Shown: positions 44,702 to 52,762 of the stretch, in pieces | How the letters are laid out: the number at the start of each line of letters is the position of its first letter | How positions within the stretch are numbered: position 1 is the stretch's first letter | DNA from: NORP259 sp041398705 | Lineage (GTDB): Bacteria > Planctomycetota > UBA1135 > GCA-002686595 | NCBI GenBank assembly: GCA_041398705.1 | Contig: JAWKUI010000015.1 | Location: forward strand, 1-64,000 | Direction of reading: 5' to 3' | DNA length: 64,000 bases | Position numbers and translations under genes: made by a program | Notes under the pieces: generated by a model | What the model was told of the DNA's origin: nothing | Seen by the model: the letters and a program-made list of their open reading frames with translations, nothing else | The model's database searches: none

Positions 44702-44708
44702 TGCGGCC

Positions 44709-47099
44709 ATGATCCGTCGCCCCCTCTCCCACCGCCGCGCCTGGCTTGCCGGCACCGCCCTGGCGGCCCTCTCCGCCGCCGTCACCTACGCCCGCATGGG
44801 CGAAGGCCGTCCCGACCCCTTCCGCCAACTGGGTTCCGAACTGCCCACCCCAGGTCCCTACCGGACCGCTTCGGGCGCCCCGGGCCACGAGTACTGGCAG
44901 CAGAAGGTGGACTACTCGATCGACGTGCGCCTCGACGAGGAAAACCGCCACCTGCACGGCAGCGAGACCATCGACTACCACAACCAGTCCCCCGACACGC
45001 TCGAGTATCTGTGGGTGGCGATCGATCCGAATATCTACGGGCCCGAAAGCCATGCGGTGACCACCGCGCTGGCGCCGAACCTCGACAGCCCCAGCTATAG
45101 CGGATTGCAGCGCACCCTGTGGCGCAAGGAGTTCGACGGCTCGTGCAAGATCACTACCGTGCGCGCCGGGGACGGCCGCGACCTGCACACCGCCTTGCAG
45201 GACACCATGCTGCGCGTGGACCTGCCCGAACCCCTGGCTCCGGGCGCGACGTTCCGCTTCCAGATCGACTGGAACTACGCGATCAACAACTCGGATGAAG
45301 TCGGCGGCCGCACGGGGTACGAGTACTTCGAGAAGGACCAGAACTGCATCTTCGAAATGGCGCAGTGGTTCCCGCGCCTGTGCGCGTACACCGACCTGAC
45401 CGGTTGGCAGAACAAGGAGTTCCTCGGCAGCGGCGAATTCACCCTCGAATTCGGCAACTACGACGTGCGCATCACCGTGCCCGACGACCACGTGGTCGCG
45501 GCTACCGGCGTGCTGCAGAACCCGCTCGAGGTGCTCGAACCCGCCTGGCGCGAGCGCCTGGCCACGGCCCAAGCGACCGGTGAATTGACCCTAGTGGTCA
45601 CCCCGGAAGAGGCCCTCGCCAAACAGGGCACGCGCAGCACCAATCTTCAGACCTGGCAATTCCACGCCGACAACGTGCGGGACTTCGCCTGGGCCAGCTC
45701 GCGCAAGTTCGCCTGGGACGCCCTGTGGCACCCGGTCGAAGGCCGCGAGCCGGTGTGGGCCATGTCCTACTTCCCGAACGAAGGCGAGCCCCTCTGGAGC
45801 CACTACTCCACCCGCGCGGTGGCCCACACGCTCACCGAGTACTCCAAGCTGACCTTCCCCTACCCCTATCCCGTGGCCATCTCGGTAAACGGTCCGGTGG
45901 GCGGCATGGAATACCCGATGATCTGCTTCAACGGCCCGCGGCCGGAAGAGGACGGCACCTACAGCAAGCGCACCAAGTACGGGCTGATCTCGGTGGTCAT
46001 CCACGAGGTGGGCCACAACTGGTTCCCGATGGTCGTCAACTCCGACGAACGCCAGTGGACCTGGATGGACGAAGGTCTGAACACCTACTGCCAGTTCGTC
46101 GCGGAGCAGGCCTGGGAGAAGGACTACCCCTCCTGGCGCGGCGAGGCCCGGCGCATCGTCGACTACATGAAGAGCGAGAACCAACGGCCGATCATGACCG
46201 GCTCGGAGGAGATCCTGCAGTTCGGCAACAACGCCTACGCCAAACCCGCCACCGCCCTCAACGTCCTGCGCGAAACGGTCGTCGGCCGCGAGCTGTTCGA
46301 CTTCGCCTTCCGCACCTATTCGCGGCGCTGGATGTTCAAACGGCCCATGCCCGCCGACCTGTTCCGCACGATCGAGGACGCCAGCGCGGTGGATCTCGAC
46401 TGGTTCTGGCGCGGTTGGTTCTTCAGCACCGACCATTGCGACCTGGCCCTGGGCCGCGTGGTGCGCTACCGCATCGCGAGCCCCGATCCGGAGATCAGCA
46501 AGGCGCGCGAAAAGGCCGAGCGCGACAAGGAACCCGAGTCCCTGACGCAACTGCGCAACAAGGGCCTCGAGAAGCTCGTGGAGCGCTATCCCGCCCTGCT
46601 CGACTTCTACAACGACTTCGACGAACTCGACGTGACCGCGGAGGACCGCAAGCGCTACGAGGAGTTCCTGAAGAACGACAAGATCAAGGACGAGCAGCGC
46701 GCTCTGCACGAGCTGCAGGACAACTTCTACGTGGTTGAGATCAAGCGGGTAGCGGAGCTGGTCATGCCGATCGTGCTGACGGCGCACTACACCGACGGCA
46801 CCTCGGAGGAGTTCCGCTGGCCGGCGCAGACCTGGTGCGAAGGCACCTACGAGGTCAAGAAGCTGATCCTGACCCCCAAGGAGATCGAACGCCTCGAACT
46901 GGACCCCTACCGCGAGATGGCGGACACCGACCTCGGCAACAACACTTGGCCGCCGCAGATCGAGGACAAGGTCATCGAGCTCAAGCCGGATTCGAAGCGC
47001 GGCGGGGGCAAGAACCCCATGCAGAAAGCCGCCGACGAGGCCAAACGCCAAGCGGGGGAAGAGACGCCCGCCGAAAGCGAAGCCAGCCAAGGCGAATGA
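44709..47099 (+). CDS. M1-family zinc metallopeptidase
   Basis: 796 residues. A basic twin-Arg-containing N-terminus (IRRPLSHRRAWLAGTALAALSAA) suggests export. The N-terminal beta domain is followed by the gluzincin catalytic domain with VNGPVGGMEYPMI, the substrate-binding GGMEYP equivalent of GAMEN, then HEVGH at 432-436 and the third zinc ligand Glu455 in WMDEGLNTY (HEXXH-18-E). The C-terminal ~250 residues are charged, with lysine-rich stretches. The M1 family cleaves N-terminal residues from peptides; a secreted peptide-scavenging role is likely (inference). A strong terminator follows. Confidence 0.9.
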   Translation: MIRRPLSHRRAWLAGTALAALSAAVTYARMGEGRPDPFRQLGSELPTPGPYRTASGAPGHEYWQQKVDYSIDVRLDEENRHLHGSETIDYHNQSPDTLEYLWVAIDPNIYGPESHAVTTALAPNLDSPSYSGLQRTLWRKEFDGSCKITTVRAGDGRDLHTALQDTMLRVDLPEPLAPGATFRFQIDWNYAINNSDEVGGRTGYEYFEKDQNCIFEMAQWFPRLCAYTDLTGWQNKEFLGSGEFTLEFGNYDVRITVPDDHVVAATGVLQNPLEVLEPAWRERLATAQATGELTLVVTPEEALAKQGTRSTNLQTWQFHADNVRDFAWASSRKFAWDALWHPVEGREPVWAMSYFPNEGEPLWSHYSTRAVAHTLTEYSKLTFPYPYPVAISVNGPVGGMEYPMICFNGPRPEEDGTYSKRTKYGLISVVIHEVGHNWFPMVVNSDERQWTWMDEGLNTYCQFVAEQAWEKDYPSWRGEARRIVDYMKSENQRPIMTGSEEILQFGNNAYAKPATALNVLRETVVGRELFDFAFRTYSRRWMFKRPMPADLFRTIEDASAVDLDWFWRGWFFSTDHCDLALGRVVRYRIASPDPEISKAREKAERDKEPESLTQLRNKGLEKLVERYPALLDFYNDFDELDVTAEDRKRYEEFLKNDKIKDEQRALHELQDNFYVVEIKRVAELVMPIVLTAHYTDGTSEEFRWPAQTWCEGTYEVKKLILTPKEIERLELDPYREMADTDLGNNTWPPQIEDKVIELKPDSKRGGGKNPMQKAADEAKRQAGEETPAESEASQGE

Positions 47100-47220
47100 G
47101 GCGGACGGTCGCAGGCAGCGGTCGCCAGGCGAATGTGCCAGCCCGCTGCAGGCGACGTCCCCGGTGGCGCTCGAACCGGACCGCGCCAAGCGGATCCAGC
47201 CAAGGAGCCTGAACGGAAAT

Positions 47221-47258
47221 GCCGGCCCTCCCGATTTTCGGGGGGGCCGGTTTGCTTT
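47221..47258 (+). terminator. Intrinsic terminator after the M1 peptidase gene
   Basis: CCGGCCCTCCCG (47222-47233) and CGGGGGGGCCGG (47239-47250) form a stem with loop ATTTT, followed by TTTGCTTT. Confidence 0.75.
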
Positions 47259-47332
47259 CGGGCCCCCTGTGACTGCCCGCACCAGCCGCCCTACCGCCTT
47301 GCAGCGGCACCGATTTGGGCCGTTTCGACACC

Positions 47333-48352
47333 ATGAAGACCCATTGCACTGTGTTGCCCGCCCTGCTGCCCTCCCTCCTGCTGGCCCTGTTCGCCTGCCC
47401 TACGGCCCTGGCCGGTGACGTGCAGGTGGAAATCACCGGAACCATCACCGAAGTCGACGGCATCTACTCCCCGGGGTTCCCCGCCGCCGCCGGGGATCCG
47501 ATCCGGCTGCGCTTCGAGGTCCACGTGCCCGGCAATGTCGCTGCTCCGCAAACATCGACGATCTATGCGATCGACCCCGCTTCGTTTTCGATCACCACCA
47601 CCGCCGATTCCGGCCTGCAGATCAGGCGGGGCACGTTCTTCCTGCAGGACGACAACGCAGGAATGTGGCTGTTCGATGGTTTCGGCGTGATTGGCGTGCA
47701 AGGGTTCGGGAATTGGTGGCTGAGCCTTTCGGCCGGCATGGATACGAGCTTCCTGGATGGCCATCAGGTGCACGAGAACCTGGGCACCCGTGCCATCACG
47801 AACAACTTTGCTTGGCTGGGTTGCACGATCCAGGTCGGCTCCACCGTCATCAGCTCGCAGCTCGAGAGCTTGTCGATCACAGCCCTGCCCGGCGGTACCG
47901 AGTTCTGCGCCCATGCCCTGCCCAACAGCACGGGACAACCCACGCAACTGCTGGCGAACCGCTTGGAGGTGCCCGGTGCAGGGTGGCACCTGGAAGCCCT
48001 TCAGGGACCCCGCGGACAGGCTGGGTACCTGGTGGTGGGTTCGCTCACGCAAAGCCCCGGCCTCGCCCTCGGCCAAGGCCGCCTTTGCCTCGACACCGGG
48101 CCCGGAGCCCTCATCGGCCGCTACAACCAGGCAGGCACCGTGATGGACTCCATCGGATTCTTCGACCCCAGCGGCCGCTGGTTGCCGGCGGCAAATCTTT
48201 CGGTGTTGGGAGCCGGCTTTGACCTACCGAGCACCTTGCCGATCCCCGGGAACCCCGCCATCGCCACCGGCAGCACCTGGTACTTCCAACTCTGGCACCG
48301 GGATGTGGGTGCCACCAGCAACCTCTCGAACGGCATCTCGTTGACGTTCTGA
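47333..48352 (+). CDS. Secreted protein with shared C-terminal domain
   Basis: 339 residues. A signal peptide (LPALLPSLLLALFACPTALAG) precedes a ~170-residue domain (VQVEITGTITEVDGIYSPGF ... IRLRFEVHVPGN) resembling the beta-sandwich of secreted PEP-CTERM-type proteins, without a PEP-CTERM tail. The rest is the shared domain: FCAHALPNSTGQPTQLLANR, GRLCLDTGPGALIGRY, TWYFQLWHRD and SNLSNGISLTF at the very end. Function unknown; probably cell-surface. The ATG at 47333 is preferred to an in-frame TTG six codons upstream. Confidence 0.75.
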   Translation: MKTHCTVLPALLPSLLLALFACPTALAGDVQVEITGTITEVDGIYSPGFPAAAGDPIRLRFEVHVPGNVAAPQTSTIYAIDPASFSITTTADSGLQIRRGTFFLQDDNAGMWLFDGFGVIGVQGFGNWWLSLSAGMDTSFLDGHQVHENLGTRAITNNFAWLGCTIQVGSTVISSQLESLSITALPGGTEFCAHALPNSTGQPTQLLANRLEVPGAGWHLEALQGPRGQAGYLVVGSLTQSPGLALGQGRLCLDTGPGALIGRYNQAGTVMDSIGFFDPSGRWLPAANLSVLGAGFDLPSTLPIPGNPAIATGSTWYFQLWHRDVGATSNLSNGISLTF

Positions 48353-48369
48353 GCGGCCCAATCCAAGAG

Positions 48370-48417
48370 AACTCACGCGCCACCCGCCGCCAGCAGGCCT
48401 CGGGTGGCGCGTTCTCC
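48370..48417. terminator. Hairpin between convergent surface-protein genes
   Basis: CGCGCCACCCG (48376-48386) pairs with CGGGTGGCGCG (48401-48411), extended by GAGAAC/GTTCTC across a 3-nt bulge. It sits 18 nt past the stop of the plus-strand gene, between two converging genes. No T-run. Confidence 0.6.
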
Positions 48418-48494
48418 GTTCGGCGGCTGGTCCCAGCGGGCTTTCGGCAAACGAAAGCGGGCCCCAGGCACGCGGCCCTCTCGGCCTCCTTGCC

Positions 48495-50522
48495 CTACTG
48501 CGCCGTCAACGACAGGGCCTGGCTGAAGTTCGACACCGAACCGACCCCCGCGATGAAGTCGCGGTGCCAGAGCTGGAAGCGCCAGGTCTCCCCCGGCAAC
48601 GCCACCTGCGGCCCCGTGGGCCCAGGCAGATCGGTCCAGTCGATGTCGAGCCACACGATGCCCGGCCCGCCCGCGAGCAGGATCTCGCCGGGCCGATTGT
48701 GGCGCCCGATCGGCCAGCCGCCGCCCAGGCACAGGGTGCCGAGCGATCCTCCCGGGTGCGCCACCTCGGCTTCGCCGCGCGAGCTGAGCACCAAGGCAAA
48801 CTGGCCCGGCGGCAGGTTGTCGCCCCACAGCCGCAGGTCGTTCGCCGCGATTGACGTGGAGCCCGTGGCCGAGATCCAAGCGTTGCGCCCGCTCTGGTTG
48901 CGCGGCTGCCCCCCGCAATCGCTGGTGCCGAAGTCGGTGGGCCGCATGCGCTCAAGCCCACCGAGGTCCGCCTGATCGATCGTGTCCGCGTTTCCGTCGC
49001 GGTACCGGTCGCGGCCATACGCATCGGTGAGGATGCCCGATCCCAGCGCGCCGATGTCCCCCGCATCGAGGCCCGGCGAAGTGGCGGCCAACTCATAGCG
49101 GTTGTCCGCAAACTCGAACCGGTCCCCATCGGGACCGAGCGGATCGACGAACTGCGGATCGGATCCGGTGGCCGTGCCCGGCAGCACCCCTTGCCACGCT
49201 TCGATGATGCAGTTCTCGATGCCATACCCGCCGGTTCCGAATGCCAACAGGTGGTCGCGCTCGTCCCCGTTGTTGCCCTGGGGCAGGTGCCCCCAAACGA
49301 TGCTCTGCCGCAGCAGGATCTGACCGTTCCACACGAACATCGCCGGCCAACTGAGCCCCGGCCCAGCGCCGGGCAGCAGGTTGTCGGCCACGGTGCAATG
49401 CACGAGCTCCGCCGACATGTCGATGCACGCGAGCGCGCCCGTGTTTCCGATCATCACGCAGTTGCGCACGAGCGGCACCCAGGTCACGAGCCCGTCGAAG
49501 TTGTCGAAGTAGATCGCCCCCCCGCCATCGCCATTGACCTCATTGCGCTCGAAGTGGCAGCGATCCACCTGGGCCATCGCGCCGCGCAGGTACAAACCTC
49601 CGCCGCCGTTAGAGCTATTGGCAATAAACCGGCAATCGCGCACGTAGGCCGCCAGGGTCCGGTTGAGGTGCAATCCCCCGCCACCCGTGGCGCCCACCTG
49701 TCCGATGTTGCCGATGAAATCGCAGTCTTCGATCAGCGGTTCCGAAGAGTCGCTGGCGAAGAACGTGCTCGGGCCCACGCTCAACCCCGAACCCTGTCCG
49801 CCGGTATTCGCTTCGAAGCGGCATTCGCGCCACACCGTCGCAGCCGGCCCGGCCACCAAGGCACCGCCGCCCTGCTGATCGCCGCGATTCTCGACAAACG
49901 TGCAGCGCTCGACCGAAGCCGTGCAATCGATCAACGCCATGCCGCCCCCACCCGCGGCTCCCCGGTTGCGCACGAACTCGCAGTGCCTGACGAGCAACTC
50001 CCCGCCTTCCACCGCCAGCCCACCTCCGCTCGTGAGCCCCGAGTCCGCATTGCCTCCGACCACGCGGAAGCCCTCAAACGTAGTCCCCGCCGCCGGCGCC
50101 GTGCCGTGCACCACGTGATTCGAGTTTTCCTGCCACTGCACGATGTACCCCCCCGGCCCCGGCGGCCCATCGTTGCCCAACAGATCGCCGGAAAGCACGG
50201 TCACGAACTGCTCGGGATTCCACGCCCCACCGCCTGTGGCAAAACCCCCGATGTGCCGGACCCCCGACACCAACTCGAACGCAAGGCTCGCATCGCCCGT
50301 GCCGCCATCGGGCAGATACAACCCCTGCGCCACCCGAATCTCCGACACCCCACCCGTCAGCCGCGCCAGATCGAGCGCCGCCTGCAGATCGGTGAAGGCG
50401 CTAGTCCATTGCTGACCATCCCCCCCCGGACCCGCCGCCGCGTCGACATACAACACCGAACCCGCCCGCAGGGGGGCCGCCAACAATGAGAACAGCAAAA
50501 GCGAACGGAAGCGCATCATCAC
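48495..50522 (-). CDS. Secreted right-handed beta-helix protein with shared C-terminal domain
   Basis: 675 residues. Signal peptide (FRSLLLFSLLAAPLRAG), then VLYVDAAAGPGGDGQQWTSAFTDLQAALDLA and IRVAQGLYLPDG, the classic start of choice-of-anchor Q beta-helix proteins. The repeats alternate GGGLHLNRTLAAYVRDCRF and GGAIYFDNFDGLVTWVPLVRNC. The helix ends with a DAYGRDRYRDGNADTIDQADLGG segment. The final ~150 residues form the shared domain (RNQSGRNAWISATGSTS ... GTLCLGGGWPIGRH ... TWRFQLWHRDF ... SNFSQALSL). Probably cell-surface. Close kin in architecture to the proteins at 33408-36038 and 52763-54250. Confidence 0.82.
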   Translation of the reverse strand: MMMRFRSLLLFSLLAAPLRAGSVLYVDAAAGPGGDGQQWTSAFTDLQAALDLARLTGGVSEIRVAQGLYLPDGGTGDASLAFELVSGVRHIGGFATGGGAWNPEQFVTVLSGDLLGNDGPPGPGGYIVQWQENSNHVVHGTAPAAGTTFEGFRVVGGNADSGLTSGGGLAVEGGELLVRHCEFVRNRGAAGGGGMALIDCTASVERCTFVENRGDQQGGGALVAGPAATVWRECRFEANTGGQGSGLSVGPSTFFASDSSEPLIEDCDFIGNIGQVGATGGGGLHLNRTLAAYVRDCRFIANSSNGGGGLYLRGAMAQVDRCHFERNEVNGDGGGAIYFDNFDGLVTWVPLVRNCVMIGNTGALACIDMSAELVHCTVADNLLPGAGPGLSWPAMFVWNGQILLRQSIVWGHLPQGNNGDERDHLLAFGTGGYGIENCIIEAWQGVLPGTATGSDPQFVDPLGPDGDRFEFADNRYELAATSPGLDAGDIGALGSGILTDAYGRDRYRDGNADTIDQADLGGLERMRPTDFGTSDCGGQPRNQSGRNAWISATGSTSIAANDLRLWGDNLPPGQFALVLSSRGEAEVAHPGGSLGTLCLGGGWPIGRHNRPGEILLAGGPGIVWLDIDWTDLPGPTGPQVALPGETWRFQLWHRDFIAGVGSVSNFSQALSLTAQ

Positions 50523-50620
50523 CCACAGGAGAACTGGGAAGGACCGTGGCAGGGACCCCCTTCCGGACGGAATGCGCCGTTCTGGGGTTCCTTTTCCAGC
50601 CCGCTTGGCCGCTCCCGCCC

Positions 50621-50645
50621 ATTATTTCTGTTTTTCTGGAATAAT
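50621..50645. promoter_or_regulatory. AT-rich inverted repeat upstream of arsR
   Basis: ATTATTTC (50621-50628) and GGAATAAT (50638-50645) form a near-perfect inverted repeat (one mismatch) in an otherwise G+C-rich region, about 36 bases before the arsR ATG. ArsR/SmtB repressors bind AT-rich dyads of this kind, so it is a candidate operator. Confidence 0.5.
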
Positions 50646-50669
50646 CGTAGAAAGGCGCTCAGGACCGGC

Positions 50670-50675
50670 GATAAT
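50670..50675 (+). promoter_or_regulatory. -10-like GATAAT, leaderless start of arsR
   Basis: GATAAT lies six bases before the ATG at 50682, with no Shine-Dalgarno between. Confidence 0.45.
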
Positions 50676-50681
50676 GCCCCC

Positions 50682-51002
50682 ATGAGCCTCGAAACCCTCG
50701 CCTCCCGCATGGCTGCCCTGGGCAATGGAACCCGGCTGGCGATCTATCGGCACCTGGTGCGCTCCGGCGAGCCGGGGCTCGCGGTGGCGGCGATCCAGGA
50801 GCGGCTGGGGATCCCGGCTTCGACCCTTTCGCACCACCTGCGCGCCCTGCGGGAGGTCGGGTTGATCCGCCAGGAGCGGGCGGGCACGACCCTCTATTGC
50901 CAGGCCGACTATCCGGTGATGACCGAGACCTTCGACTGGCTCGCACGCGAGTGCTGCATCGAACAGACGGACCGCAAGTGCGGGCCGGATTGCTGCGCCT
51001 GA
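50682..51002 (+). CDS. arsR: ArsR-family transcriptional repressor
   Basis: 106 residues. A winged helix-turn-helix (LASRMAALGNGTRLAIYRHLVRSG ... IQERLGIPASTLSHHLRALREVGLIRQERAGTTLYCQAD) of the ArsR/SmtB family. The recognition helix is TLSHHLRALREVGLI. The C-terminus carries ECCIEQTDRKCGPDCC, a cysteine cluster that is a plausible As(III) sensing site, as in ArsR types with C-terminal vicinal Cys pairs. It precedes an arsenite methyltransferase gene by 81 bases on the same strand, so it likely controls the pair in response to arsenite. Confidence 0.9.
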   Translation: MSLETLASRMAALGNGTRLAIYRHLVRSGEPGLAVAAIQERLGIPASTLSHHLRALREVGLIRQERAGTTLYCQADYPVMTETFDWLARECCIEQTDRKCGPDCCA

Positions 51003-51083
51003 CGCCGGACGTCGGGCACACCTCCTGAAACAACCGAATCGACCCAAACCCGTCCAAAGGCGCCGGATTCCGGCCCCCACACC

Positions 51084-52268
51084 ATGGAAGAAGACATCAA
51101 ACAAGCGGTTCGCCGCGGATACGGCTCGGTGGCCCGCGCGGGCCTCAGCTCCGAGAATCAAGGCATGCGCACGATCGCTACGGCGTTCGGTTACTCGCCG
51201 GAGGAGCTCGCGAGCATCCCGGCCGAGGCCAACATGGGGCTTTCCTGCGGCAACCCGACGGCCATGGCCAGCCTGCGGCCCGGGGAAGTCGTCGTCGACC
51301 TGGGCAGCGGCGGGGGTCTCGACGTGTTCCTCGCCTCGAAGCAGGTGGGCCCCACCGGCCAGGCGATCGGCATCGACATGACCGCCGACATGGTCGATCT
51401 GGCGCGTCGCAACGCGAAAAAGGGCGGGTATGAGAACGTTCGCTTCCACTTGGCTGAGATCGAAGCCATGCCGATCCCGGATGCGAGCGTCGACTGCGTG
51501 ATCTCGAACTGCGTGCTGAACCTGTGTCCCGACAAGGATGCGGCCCTGCGCGAGATCTTCCGCATCCTCAAGCCCGGCGGACGGCTGGCGGTTTCCGACA
51601 TCGCCCTGCGCCAGGAATTGCCCGAGGCGATCCGCCGCGAAGTGGCCGCATGGACCGGCTGCATCGCGGGTGCGCTGCCGATCGACGTGAACGAGGCGAA
51701 GCTGCACGCGGCGGGCTTTGCCGATGTGCTGATCCAGGATGCGGGCAGCGACTTGAATGCCTACCGCGATGGCGGTCACGCGGCGTGTTGCGGCCCGGCT
51801 TCGGACGCGAGCATGGCGCCCGCCTCGTCGTGCTGCGCCCCCGCCGCCCAGGAATCCTGCTGCGGCCCCGCGCCCGCCGCGACTTCCTGCTGTGCGCCCG
51901 CAGCGGACGAAGCGCCGGTCGATGCCTGCGGCTCCATCGAGGCAGCGGCCTCCTCCTGCTGCGCGCCGGCGGCCGAAGCAGCGCCCGAAGATGCCTGCAG
52001 CTCGACGGAAGCGGCCGCTTCTTCCTGCTGCGCACCCGCACCTACGGAGGCGATCGCTTGCTGCGGCCCGGCCCCCGAAACCAGCACCGCATGCTGCGCC
52101 CCGAGCGCGAAGGCCGAGACCTCCTGCTGCGGCCCGGACGAAACGGGCGGTTTGGGCGACAAGGGGTACCACCGCACCATGGACGAACTGCTCGATCGTT
52201 TCGACGTGAACGCCTATGCCGCGAGCGTGAAAATGTTCGCCGTCAAACCGGGCGGCGCGGGAGCCTGA
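51084..52268 (+). CDS. arsM: Arsenite S-adenosylmethionine methyltransferase with Cys-rich insert
   Basis: 394 residues. Methylates As(III) using SAM. The methyltransferase domain (1-230) shows VVVDLGSGGGLDVF (72-82, SAM site), GIDMT, and conserved cysteines at 55 (NMGLSCGNP), 143 and 148 (SNCVLNLCPD) and 193 (WTGCIAG), which provide the arsenic thiolate site. Residues ~234-350 are low complexity with nine Cys-Cys pairs in SCCAP/SCCGP/ACCGP contexts. The C-terminal segment GYHRTMDELLDRFDVNAYAASVKMFAVKP resumes ArsM-like sequence. Ordinary ArsM proteins carry at most a few such pairs. It sits downstream of arsR. No clear ribosome site precedes the ATG. Confidence 0.92.
   Translation: MEEDIKQAVRRGYGSVARAGLSSENQGMRTIATAFGYSPEELASIPAEANMGLSCGNPTAMASLRPGEVVVDLGSGGGLDVFLASKQVGPTGQAIGIDMTADMVDLARRNAKKGGYENVRFHLAEIEAMPIPDASVDCVISNCVLNLCPDKDAALREIFRILKPGGRLAVSDIALRQELPEAIRREVAAWTGCIAGALPIDVNEAKLHAAGFADVLIQDAGSDLNAYRDGGHAACCGPASDASMAPASSCCAPAAQESCCGPAPAATSCCAPAADEAPVDACGSIEAAASSCCAPAAEAAPEDACSSTEAAASSCCAPAPTEAIACCGPAPETSTACCAPSAKAETSCCGPDETGGLGDKGYHRTMDELLDRFDVNAYAASVKMFAVKPGGAGA
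51783..52133 (+). repeat. Cys-Cys repeat array inside arsM
   Basis: Codons for Cys-Cys followed by Ala/Gly-Pro occur nine times, at residues 235, 250, 259, 269, 292, 315, 326, 337 and 348. The spacings are 15, 9, 10, 23, 23, 11, 11 and 11. Two consecutive 23-residue units (SCCAPAA...DAC.S.EAAAS) are near-identical, which indicates expansion by tandem duplication. Confidence 0.9.
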
Positions 52269-52762
52269 TCGCGATTCCGCTCCGAAGGCAATGGGCTCCG
52301 GCGCCCTCCCACATCCCACTCGGCTGAGGGAGGCGCAGGGTGCAATCGGGACCGGGGACCGGGAGAATCCCCGCCGGGATCGCCGAACCCTCGATCTCCC
52401 GCGGCACCGCCCTTGCGCTTCGGTCCCAGTGTCCGGGGTCACAGAAGCGCGAATCCCGATCCATCTCGCATCACGCAGGGCAGAAAAGGGGAAGGGCTGC
52501 GCCTGGCAGGCGCAGCCCTTCCGTCCTCCTTCCCGGTCGCACTCCCGGTCCCGCATGCTGCGTCGGAATCGGGGGCCGTGCCCCTTGCGGGCCGTCTGCA
52601 GGATTGGCCATCCCCTGCAGGTCCCCGGCTCACCCGTCGGTGCGCGATCCAGCCCGCTCCAATAGGCTGTCCATGAACATCGCACGCCGCCGGGCACCCG
52701 AGGGGGACGGGCTCAAGGCCCGCCCGCACAACCGGTGCAACCCGGTGATTCCGGGCCCGGCA
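52269..52762. other. Intergenic, hairpin only
   Basis: About 490 nt between arsM and the convergent beta-helix gene. Besides the strong hairpin at 52490-52522 I see no gene or clear repeat. Confidence 0.45.
52483..52522 (-). terminator. Intrinsic terminator, 15-bp perfect stem
   Basis: GGAAGGGCTGCGCCT (52490-52504) pairs perfectly with 52508-52522 across a 3-nt loop. On the minus strand it is followed by CCTTTTCTG, so it best serves the minus-strand beta-helix gene that ends at 52763. It could also stop arsM transcripts. Confidence 0.7.

Noticed and set aside
47333..48352. PEP-CTERM sorting signal
   Set aside because: The C-terminus has no PEP motif, hydrophobic helix or basic end; it carries the shared W-F-Q domain instead.
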